A stretch of DNA of 64,000 bases from Rhodococcus jostii RHA1 (GTDB lineage Bacteria; Actinomycetota; Actinomycetes; Mycobacteriales; Mycobacteriaceae), in NCBI RefSeq assembly GCF_000014565.1, contig NC_008268.1, positions 4,278,001 through 4,342,000 on the forward strand, in the 5' to 3' direction. Within the stretch, counting starts at the first letter, position 1. The number at the start of each line of letters is the position of its first letter. The notes under the pieces are model-generated. The model was not told where the DNA came from. It ran no database searches and saw nothing but the letters and a program-made list of their open reading frames with translations. This document shows positions 35,018 to 44,852 of this stretch, one piece after another. A program made the translations under genes and the position numbers.

Positions 35018-35595
35018 AAGGTGGGCAGCACTCCGGCGTCCAGGGCCTGCTGCAGAGACGGTGCGGCCGAATCCTTCTCGGACAGCTGGAACGTCAGCGG
35101 GCTGCCGTCCCGGCCCACCGTCGGCCAGTCGATTCCCAGTTCGGGATCGAGTGGATGGAGGTCGTGGTCGAGGGCCGGGGTGTACTCGATCGAGCACAGG
35201 TACATCACGGTCGACGCGTCCTCGAGGGACAGGATCGCGTGGCCGACACCGGCCGGAAGGTAGACCGCGCGGCGGTCGGCGTCATCGATGAGCACCGAAT
35301 CCCACTGCCCGAACATCGGCGACCCGACCCGCAGATCGACGATGACGTCGAGGAACGCACCCTTGACGCAGGTGACGTATTTCGCCTGTCCGGGCGGGTT
35401 GTCGGTGAAATGGATGCCGCGCAGGACCCCGGCGGCGGACACCGAGCAGTTGGCCTGCGCGAGTTCGAGGCTGTGCCCGACGGCGGCCTCGAACTCCGAG
35501 CCCTTGAACCATTCGAGGAACACGCCGCGGTCGTCGCCGAACTGCCGCGGGGTGATCTCCCAGGCGCCCGGAACCTTCAGTTTCCGATACTCCAC
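35008..35595 (-). CDS. rmlC: dTDP-4-dehydrorhamnose 3,5-epimerase
   Basis: A 195-residue cupin enzyme of dTDP-L-rhamnose synthesis. Family motifs are RQFGDDRGVFLEWFK, SVSAAGVLRGIHF with the catalytic His, GQAKYVTCVKGAFLDVIVDLR and YLPAGVGHAILSLEDAS. GTG 35595 is one base after the rmlA stop; longer in-frame starts overlap rmlA. dTDP-rhamnose supplies the rhamnose of the linker that joins arabinogalactan to peptidoglycan. rmlD is not in the window. Confidence 0.93.
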   Translation of the reverse strand: MEYRKLKVPGAWEITPRQFGDDRGVFLEWFKGSEFEAAVGHSLELAQANCSVSAAGVLRGIHFTDNPPGQAKYVTCVKGAFLDVIVDLRVGSPMFGQWDSVLIDDADRRAVYLPAGVGHAILSLEDASTVMYLCSIEYTPALDHDLHPLDPELGIDWPTVGRDGSPLTFQLSEKDSAAPSLQQALDAGVLPTFPT

Positions 35596-35596
35596 G

Positions 35597-38321
<2,725 letters not shown>

Positions 38322-38331
38322 CGCGGTCTCC

Positions 38332-39315
38332 TCAGGACGGCTGCGGCACCCGGGAATCCTCGTGGACGAGGGCGTTGCGCAGCGAACGGGAACCGGCGAT
38401 CGCGGCGACGAACCCGGCGAGCACCTCGCACAGCGTGAACACCAGGCGTGACGCGAGGGCCAGCCCGAGCGCGACCCCGCTGTCCATGAACGGAGACAGC
38501 GCCGCGACGACGACGGCCTCGCGGACCCCGATGCCGGACGGCGCGACCACTACCAGCACGCCGGCGCACATGCCGAGGGCGATCGCGCCGATGCACTGTA
38601 TGAGGGTGCCCGCCGCGAATCCCACCGAACTCGACGCGAGGAACCAGAGGTGCACGCCGTAGAGGACCCAGCTGACGGCGCACCAGCCGAGGGCCCGCGC
38701 GATCTTGTGCATGGTCAGCTGCCGCTGCAGCGGGGCGCGCCGCAGGATCCGCAGGGCCAGGTTCACCAGCCGGGTGAGGACCGGAGGATAGCAGCAGATG
38801 AGGGCGATCGGGACGAGAACGATCACCGCGACCGCCGCGACGGTGCTGATGTGGAACAGGGCGGGCAGCGCCAGCAGCCCGACGACCAGCGCCGACGTGA
38901 TGCTCAGCCCGACGGTGACGAGGACGGCGACGAATCCGTTGGCCCGCGACACCCCGGCCCGGCGCACCAGCTCGGTCTGGAGGACGAACGCCCACACGCT
39001 GCCCGGCAGGTACTTACCGAGCTGACCGACCAGGTAGCAGCGGGCGGCGTCGAAGGCGGGGATCGGGTGTGCGAGGGCGCCGAGCGCGTGCTGCCACGCG
39101 CGCACCGCCGCGCCCATGCCGAGGAAGACGAACACCGCGGAAACGGCGAGCGCCCACCAGTCCAGCTGGGTGATCGTGTCCCTGACTTCGGCCCACTGCG
39201 ATTTCACGGCGAACACGACGGCGACGACGATCGCGAGGGTGACGAGGATCCGCAGCGCGGTCATCAGGACGGCGCGACCGCCGCGTTCCGGGACGATCTC
39301 GGGATCGGCGTCCAC
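38332..39315 (-). CDS. YbhN/AglD-type membrane protein, flippase-like (LPG_synthase_TM)
   Basis: About 327 residues with some eight helices of the lysylphosphatidylglycerol-synthase TM type (DUF2029-unrelated). Motifs: WWALAVSAVFVFLGMGAAVRAWQHAL, CYLVGQLGKYLPGSVWAFVLQTELVRRAG (about 85-115) and VVVAPSGIGVREAVVVAALSPFM near the C-terminus. Members beside glycan genes are suspected to help lipid-linked sugar movement. GTG 39315 is preferred because GAGGGGG precedes it; a TTG at 39378 would add 21 residues. It sits directly after the LpxA-like gene, suggesting a joint role. Confidence 0.75.
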   Translation of the reverse strand: MDADPEIVPERGGRAVLMTALRILVTLAIVVAVVFAVKSQWAEVRDTITQLDWWALAVSAVFVFLGMGAAVRAWQHALGALAHPIPAFDAARCYLVGQLGKYLPGSVWAFVLQTELVRRAGVSRANGFVAVLVTVGLSITSALVVGLLALPALFHISTVAAVAVIVLVPIALICCYPPVLTRLVNLALRILRRAPLQRQLTMHKIARALGWCAVSWVLYGVHLWFLASSSVGFAAGTLIQCIGAIALGMCAGVLVVVAPSGIGVREAVVVAALSPFMDSGVALGLALASRLVFTLCEVLAGFVAAIAGSRSLRNALVHEDSRVPQPS

Positions 39316-39393
39316 GAGAACCACCCCCTCACCGGCAGTGCGCTGCGACGGTGCAGCGTTCGTTTCCGACGATAGCAATCGGAGGGCGCCGGA

Positions 39394-40113
39394 TCAGGAA
39401 ACGAGCGGTTTCACCGCAAGCTCCCGCCACCAGGCGAAGGCGCCGGCGAGCGACTGCGGGAGTTCCGCGTCGGCGTCGAGCCGCCCCGAGGCGTACAGCG
39501 CCGCCACGGCCGCGATGTCCCGGTCGGCGATCCCGGCGCGGCTCATGCCCACCCGGTTGGTGCCGCGCAGGACCGCGGGATTGCCGAACACCGTGGCGAA
39601 CGGCGGAATGTCCTTGGCGACGACCGATCCCATTCCCACCATCGCGCGCGCACCGATCACCCGCCGCTGATGCACCACCGCGCTCATGCCGAGATTGACG
39701 CCGTCGCCGAGGGTCACGTGACCGCCGAGGGTGCTGGACGGCGAGAGGACGCAGTCTTCGCCGATTCGGACGTCGTGCTCGACGGACGTGTGGTTCATGA
39801 CGAATCCGCCGCGCCCGATGGTCGTCGGCCGCTCGGCGCCCTGCTGGACGGCGCTCATCTCCCGGATCACGGTGCCCGCGCCGATCACGACACCCTGGTG
39901 CGGGCTGACCTCCGTCCACGTGCGGGGATGCGTCTTCCCGATCCACTCCGGCGGCGCCCCGAGAGTCGCGTGGGCGCCGATCCAGCAGTCGTCGCCGATG
40001 TCGAGAGGGCCGGTGAGGACGGCATACGGTCCGATGCTCACCCGGTCCCCGACGGTGACGCCGTCGCCTATCACGACGGTCGGATGGATCTCGCAGTTTT
40101 CACCGATGGTCAT
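39394..40113 (-). CDS. LpxA-like left-handed beta-helix acyltransferase
   Basis: A 239-residue hexapeptide-repeat acyltransferase. Repeats run from IHPTVVIGDGVTVGDRVSIGPYAVLTG to GARAMVGMGSVVAKDIPPFATVFGNPAVLRG. His113 in NHTSVEHDVRIGEDC aligns with the catalytic His125 region (IAHD) of LpxA. The segment GVVIGAGTVIREMSAVQQGAERPTTIGRGG and the FGNPAVLRGTNRVGMSRAGI end also follow LpxA. A short C-terminal helical part follows. Gram-positives have no lipid A, so the substrate must differ; divergent genes at 40218 and 41318 could make a 3-amino sugar for it. An N-acetyltransferase of the WbpD kind is the alternative. ATG 40113 is chosen over upstream codons. Confidence 0.8.
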   Translation of the reverse strand: MTIGENCEIHPTVVIGDGVTVGDRVSIGPYAVLTGPLDIGDDCWIGAHATLGAPPEWIGKTHPRTWTEVSPHQGVVIGAGTVIREMSAVQQGAERPTTIGRGGFVMNHTSVEHDVRIGEDCVLSPSSTLGGHVTLGDGVNLGMSAVVHQRRVIGARAMVGMGSVVAKDIPPFATVFGNPAVLRGTNRVGMSRAGIADRDIAAVAALYASGRLDADAELPQSLAGAFAWWRELAVKPLVS

Positions 40114-40217
40114 GAAAGTTGGCGATTCCTTCCAGGAGCCGTGCAGACCGTGGGAACCTTCAAGTGGGTGCAATCTGTGAAGACGGTGTGAACGCACGTC
40201 AATCTATCGGAGGAACC

Positions 40218-41318
40218 GTGATCGCGATCTCGAGTATCTCTTTCGGAGAGGACGTCGAGCGCGAGGTTCTCGACACCCTGCGATCCGGGATGGTCGCGCA
40301 GGGACCGAAGGTCGCGAGGTTCGAGGAGGGGTTCGCCGAACTCGTCGGTACCCGGCACGCCGTGGCCGTCAACAGCGGCACCACCGCGCTGATCGCGGCG
40401 CTGCGGGTGCTGGATCTCCAACCGGGCGACGAGGTGCTCACCACCCCCTTCACGTTCGTGGCCACGCTCAACGCGATTCTCGATTCCGGCGCGACGGCCC
40501 GGTTCGCGGACATCGGAGAGGCCGATTTCGCGCTCGACCCCGACGTCGTTGCGGAGTGCGTGAACGAGCGCACCCGGGTGCTGATGCCGGTGCATCTGTA
40601 CGGGCAGACCGCGGACATGGGTGCGTTGATGCCGCTGGCCGAGACCGAGGGGCTCGCCGTCGTCGAGGACGCCGCCCAGGCGCACGGTGCCACGTTCGAC
40701 GGCAAGGGTGCGGGCAGCTTCGGGCTCGGTTGCTTCTCGTTCTACGCGACCAAGAATCTCACCACCGCCGAGGGCGGCATGGTCACGACGGACGACGACG
40801 CGGTGGCCGACCGGTTGCGGGTGCTGCGGAATCAGGGCATGCGACGGCGGTACGAATACGAGATGGCGGGCCAGAACTTCCGGATGACGGATCTGCAGGC
40901 CAGTCTCGGGTTGCCGCAGCTGGGTTCCTATCTGCAACAGGTGGAGTCGCGCCGCCGCAACGCGGAGGCGCTGCGGACCGGTCTGAAGGACGTCGAAGGT
41001 CTCGTTCTGCCTTCGGAACTCGCGGGCCGCGGGCACGTGTGGCACCAGTTCACCGTGATCCTCGCACCCGATGCGCCGATCGACCGCGACACCCTCGCGC
41101 AGCGTCTGAGCGAACGGGAGGTCGGCAGCGGCGTCTACTACCCGAGAACCGTCTACGACTACGACTGCTACCGCGAGCATCCCCGGGTGATCGCCTCACC
41201 GACGCCGGTCGCGACGTCCGTGGCCCGCCGGTGCCTCAGCATCCCCGTCCACGCCGCACTCTCCACCGACGACGTCGACCGGATCGTCGCCGCGGCGCGC
41301 GAGGCGATGGAGGCGTGA
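40218..41318 (+). CDS. DegT/DnrJ/EryC1 sugar aminotransferase (GnnB/WbpE-like)
   Basis: A 366-residue PLP-dependent nucleotide-sugar aminotransferase. The PLP Lys is Lys179 in FSFYATKNLTTAEGG; Asp151 and Gln154 in VVEDAAQAHGA and the SGTTAL loop (53-58) are in place. ISFGEDVEREVLDTLRSGMVAQGPKVARFEEGFAE is the family start. GTG 40218 follows GGAGGAACC; the in-frame extension upstream looks non-coding. It is coupled to the next gene by TGATG. Together they would oxidise and aminate position 3 of a UDP-sugar. Confidence 0.88.
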   Translation: MIAISSISFGEDVEREVLDTLRSGMVAQGPKVARFEEGFAELVGTRHAVAVNSGTTALIAALRVLDLQPGDEVLTTPFTFVATLNAILDSGATARFADIGEADFALDPDVVAECVNERTRVLMPVHLYGQTADMGALMPLAETEGLAVVEDAAQAHGATFDGKGAGSFGLGCFSFYATKNLTTAEGGMVTTDDDAVADRLRVLRNQGMRRRYEYEMAGQNFRMTDLQASLGLPQLGSYLQQVESRRRNAEALRTGLKDVEGLVLPSELAGRGHVWHQFTVILAPDAPIDRDTLAQRLSEREVGSGVYYPRTVYDYDCYREHPRVIASPTPVATSVARRCLSIPVHAALSTDDVDRIVAAAREAMEA

Positions 41319-42283
41319 TGACGTCCACGCGACCGCGGATCGCGCTCGTCGGATCAGGCAAGATGGGTTCGCTGCACGCCCGCGTTCTCGCGCAATCCCC
41401 GCTGTGCGACCTCGCCCTGCTGGTGGAACCGCGTGAGGAACACGGGCGGGACGTCGCCGCACGGTTCGACACCGCATGGGCTGCGGATTTCGACGAACTG
41501 GACGGCATCGATGCCGCCGTCGTCGCGGCGGCGACACCCGCCCACTACGAGTTGGCGGGCCGCATCCTCGACCTCGGCAAGCCGGTGCTGGTCGAAAAGC
41601 CGCTCGCCGCAACGTACGAGGAGAGCACCGATCTGGTGAAGCGTGCGGCCGCGACCGGTGTTCCGCTGATGTGCGGCCTGCTCGAGCGCTACAACCCGGC
41701 GGTCCGGACGGCCCGCGAATTCGCCGGTGACGTGTGGCAGGTCAACGGAATCCGGCACTCGCCGTTCGTCTCCCGCATCCCCACCGGCGTCGCGACCGAC
41801 CTGCTGATCCACGACGTCGACCTCGCGATCGGTTTCGTCGGATCGCCGCCCGTCGGCGTGAAGGCCGAGTTCGGGTACTTCCACGACAGTTCGCGACGCA
41901 ACGAGGCCGAGGACTGCGCGGAGGCGGTGCTGCGTTTCGAATCCGGTGCGGTGGCCACCATCTCGGCCAGCCGGGTGAGTCAGCGGAAGGTCCGGCAGTT
42001 GTCGCTGCTGGAGCCGGACCGCCTGATCGAGATCGACCTCCTGCGCCGCGACATCACCATCTACCGGCACATCGACGACGACCTGCCCGCCGACCGCGAC
42101 GGCTACAAGCAGCAGACGGTGATCGAGATCCCCACCCTCCGCTACAGCGACGAACCCCTCGCCGCCCAGCTCGCGCACTACGTCGGGCTGATCGGCGGCG
42201 AGGGGGACGCCGACGCGGAACGCGACTCGATCCTGCCCGCGCATCGCGTGGTCCACGAGGCGACGGTGTCGGCTACCGGCTGA
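41318..42283 (+). CDS. Gfo/Idh/MocA oxidoreductase (GnnA/WbpB-like)
   Basis: A 321-residue NAD(P)-dependent sugar oxidoreductase. The Rossmann motif is IALVGSGKMGSLHARVL (8-24), the EKP motif is in PVLVEKPLAA with catalytic Lys, and GVATDLLIHDVDLAIGFVG has the Asp-His pair of the family. It is coupled to the aminotransferase gene and overlaps the convergent flavoprotein gene by 11 bp. In the GnnA/GnnB and WbpB/WbpE pairs the same two families convert a C3 hydroxyl to a ketone and then an amine. Confidence 0.88.
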   Translation: MTSTRPRIALVGSGKMGSLHARVLAQSPLCDLALLVEPREEHGRDVAARFDTAWAADFDELDGIDAAVVAAATPAHYELAGRILDLGKPVLVEKPLAATYEESTDLVKRAAATGVPLMCGLLERYNPAVRTAREFAGDVWQVNGIRHSPFVSRIPTGVATDLLIHDVDLAIGFVGSPPVGVKAEFGYFHDSSRRNEAEDCAEAVLRFESGAVATISASRVSQRKVRQLSLLEPDRLIEIDLLRRDITIYRHIDDDLPADRDGYKQQTVIEIPTLRYSDEPLAAQLAHYVGLIGGEGDADAERDSILPAHRVVHEATVSATG

Positions 42284-43229
42284 GCGCTCCGGCGACTGCC
42301 AGGCGGGTGTCTTCCGCGATGAGGTCGGCGTTGAGTGCGGCCGCGGCGCTCAGGGAGGCGCCGGCGGCGACGATCACCTGCGCCTTCGGGTCTGCGACGT
42401 TGCCGGCCACCCACACGCCCGGGACCGCGGTGGCGCCGGTCGCGTCGGCGGCGACGGCGGTGCCGATCACGTGTCCGGCCATCTCCATCTCGGTGGTGTC
42501 CAGGCCCAGGCTGGTGAGGAAGTCGGCGCGGGCCCGGAACAGCGGCGGGACCACCACGGCGGTGAGGGAGAAGACCTGACCTGTGCGCAGCCGGACCCCG
42601 GTCAGCCGGTCGTCCTGCACCTCGAGTCCGGCCACACCGCCGTCGATCACGGCGATACCGCGTGCCGCGAGTTGCTCGTACTCCTCGCCGGTGGGTTCGT
42701 TCGCGTCGTTCAGGAACAACGTCACGTTGTCGGTCCACTGCCGCCACATCAGCGCCTGGTGCACCGCCGGCGGACTGCCGGCCAGGACGCCGACCGGCTG
42801 GTCCCGGACCTCCCAGCCGTGGCAGTACGGGCAGTGCAGGACGTCGCGTCCCCAGCGCTCGGCCACGCCGGGGATGTCGGGGAGCACGTCGACGAGGCCG
42901 GTGGTCACGAGCAGTCTCCGCGCACGCACGGTCGCGCCGTCGGCGAGCGTCACCCGGAACTGGCCGTCCCCCACCCTGTCGGCCGACGTGACGGTGCCGG
43001 TCACGATCTCGCCGCCGTACCCGGCAACCTCCTCGCGTCCGATGGCCAGTAGTTCGCCGGGAGGGGTGCCCTCTCGGCCGAGGTAGTTGTGAATGTGCCC
43101 GGCCGGTGCGTTGCGCGGGGCGCCGGCGTCGATCACGAGCACCGATCGCCGTGCCCGCGACAGGGCCAGTGCCCCGCCGAGTCCGGCCGCGCCCCCGCCG
43201 ACGACCACTACGTCGTAACTGTCTTCCAT
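42273..43229 (-). CDS. Thioredoxin-reductase-like flavoprotein
   Basis: A 318-residue FAD/NAD(P) oxidoreductase. FAD motif VVVVGGGAAGLGGALALSRARRSVLVID (7-34), redox-like CPYC in HCPYCHGWEVRD (about 132-143) and PGVWVAGNV (FAD) near the end. The second GxGxxA (NADP) motif is weak (VGVLAGSPPAVHQALM), so cofactor use is uncertain. It is divergent from the XRE-cupin regulator, which probably controls it. Confidence 0.85.
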   Translation of the reverse strand: MEDSYDVVVVGGGAAGLGGALALSRARRSVLVIDAGAPRNAPAGHIHNYLGREGTPPGELLAIGREEVAGYGGEIVTGTVTSADRVGDGQFRVTLADGATVRARRLLVTTGLVDVLPDIPGVAERWGRDVLHCPYCHGWEVRDQPVGVLAGSPPAVHQALMWRQWTDNVTLFLNDANEPTGEEYEQLAARGIAVIDGGVAGLEVQDDRLTGVRLRTGQVFSLTAVVVPPLFRARADFLTSLGLDTTEMEMAGHVIGTAVAADATGATAVPGVWVAGNVADPKAQVIVAAGASLSAAAALNADLIAEDTRLAVAGALSR

Positions 43230-43292
43230 CGCGTTCTCCTTCGTTCGTCGACCTCGTGACGTCCACTGTCCGGTGAGCCCGCAAAACTGGCA

Positions 43293-43304
43293 AGCAAGTT
43301 TGCT
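43293..43304. promoter_or_regulatory. Candidate operator between the flavoprotein and XRE-cupin genes
   Basis: AGCAAGTTTGCT is palindromic apart from its 2-nt centre and sits within a longer GGC-A-AGCAAGTTTGCT-GCC arrangement. It lies 12 bp from the regulator start (probably leaderless) and 64 bp from the flavoprotein start. Confidence 0.45.
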
Positions 43305-43315
43305 GCCGTGGCAAC

Positions 43316-43939
43316 ATGATGTGTGTGAACGACGACGTACCCGACCTGGACGGCGTCCTCGACGCCGTGGGACCGCGGCTCAAAGCCCTCCGCCAGCAGC
43401 GCGGCGCGACCCTCGCCCAGCTCTCCGAGTCCACCGGGATCTCGGTGAGCACCCTGTCGCGGCTCGAGTCCGGCCAGCGGAAACCCACCCTCGAGCTGAT
43501 GCTCCTGCTGGCCCGCGCCCATCAGCTGCCCCTGGACGAACTCGTCGACGCACCCGCCACCGGCGACCCCCGCGTCCATCTGCGGCCCCTCGAGCGGAAC
43601 GGCTCGACGATCATCCCGCTGACCCGCAGGCCCGGCGGGATCCAGGCGTTCAAGCACGTGATCCCGCCGGGTGACCCGAACGGCATACCGAACCTGCAGG
43701 TCCACGAGGGCTACGAATGGCTGTACGTCCTGTCCGGCCGGCTGCGACTGCTGCTCGGCGAACACGACGTGATCCTCACGCCGGGGGAGGTCGCGGAGTT
43801 CGACACCCACGTCCCGCACTGGTTCGGCAACCCCGGACCGCAACCGGCGGAGATCCTCAGCCTGTTCGGCCCCCAGGGTGAGCGGGCGCACGTCCGCACC
43901 GTCCCGCGGGGATCGGCAGCCGAGCGGGACCGTCGGTAG
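43316..43939 (+). CDS. XRE-cupin transcriptional regulator
   Basis: A 207-residue regulator with an N-terminal helix-turn-helix (about 18-72, LKALRQQRGATLAQLSESTGISVSTLSRLESGQRKPTLELMLLLARA) and a C-terminal cupin (about 115-190, VHEGYEWLYVLSGRLRLLLGEHDVILTPGEVAEFDTHVPHWFGN) that probably senses a small ligand. The divergent flavoprotein is the likely target. ATG 43316 or 43319 may serve as start. Confidence 0.87.
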   Translation: MMCVNDDVPDLDGVLDAVGPRLKALRQQRGATLAQLSESTGISVSTLSRLESGQRKPTLELMLLLARAHQLPLDELVDAPATGDPRVHLRPLERNGSTIIPLTRRPGGIQAFKHVIPPGDPNGIPNLQVHEGYEWLYVLSGRLRLLLGEHDVILTPGEVAEFDTHVPHWFGNPGPQPAEILSLFGPQGERAHVRTVPRGSAAERDRR

Positions 43940-44000
43940 AATTCGTCCGGACCGGTGACGAGCGCTCCCTCCGAGGCGCAGGACGTGATGGGGAGGCCCC

Positions 44001-44852
44001 GTGCGACGCTGGATTCTCGGTGTTCCCGTAGCGGTCGTGATTCCGCTCCTCGCAGCCTGTTCCACGACTGTGGCACCGCCCGTGGCGCAGCCGCAGACTC
44101 AATCGCCGCCGCCGACCGCGACCCTCGTGGGCCTGGGGGACTCCATCCCGGCCGGTGACGGATGCCCCGGCTGCACGCCGTTCGTGGAACTGTTCGGTGA
44201 TCAGCTGTCCGGCGACGACGCGGTGCCCGTGCAGGTGGCCGATCTGGGTGTCGGGGGCTGGACGAGCGCCGACCTGCTCGACTCGCTCGAACCCGGCGAA
44301 TACGACGCCGACGCCGTCCGCGACGCCGACCTCGTCACCGTCACGATCGGCGCCAACGACTTCTACGCCGAACTCGACGACTACCTGGACGGCGACTGCG
44401 GTGGCGACGACGGGCTCGGCTGCTTCGAACCCGTCCTGCCGCAGCTGCAGACCACGCTGACGTCCGTGCTCGACCGCATCGCCGAACTGCGGGCCGGTCA
44501 GCCGACCGCAGTGCTGGTCACCGGGTACTGGGACGTCTTCCCGGACGGTGACGTGGCCCGCGAGTTGTACGGGCCGCAGTTCCTCCGGGACAGCGCCGCG
44601 CTGACGCTGCGCGCCAACGACGTCATCTCGGAGGTCGCGGGCGCGGAGGGCGCCACGTACGTCGACCTGTTCAGCACGTTCAAGGGCACGTGGGGCGACG
44701 GCGACCCCACCGGGCTGCTGGCCGACGACGGCGACCACCCGAACCAGATCGGCCACCAGCTGATCGCCGACGCGTTGTCGTCCGCCGCGGTCGCGGGGTC
44801 CGGTTCCACCGAGGCGTCGGCGTTCACGTCGTCCGAGTGGTCGCCGCGCTGA
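44001..44852 (+). CDS. SGNH/GDSL-family lipoprotein esterase
   Basis: A 283-residue exported hydrolase. The lipobox LAAC (Cys20) follows a hydrophobic signal. The SGNH blocks are present: block I GLGDSIPAGDG (Ser nucleophile), block II Gly in DLGVGGW, block III GANDFY and block V DGDHPNQIGH (Asp and His). GTG 44001 follows GGGAGG. It probably deacylates a wall or lipid ester. It overlaps the convergent YfhO-like gene by 29 bp. Confidence 0.87.
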   Translation: MRRWILGVPVAVVIPLLAACSTTVAPPVAQPQTQSPPPTATLVGLGDSIPAGDGCPGCTPFVELFGDQLSGDDAVPVQVADLGVGGWTSADLLDSLEPGEYDADAVRDADLVTVTIGANDFYAELDDYLDGDCGGDDGLGCFEPVLPQLQTTLTSVLDRIAELRAGQPTAVLVTGYWDVFPDGDVARELYGPQFLRDSAALTLRANDVISEVAGAEGATYVDLFSTFKGTWGDGDPTGLLADDGDHPNQIGHQLIADALSSAAVAGSGSTEASAFTSSEWSPR

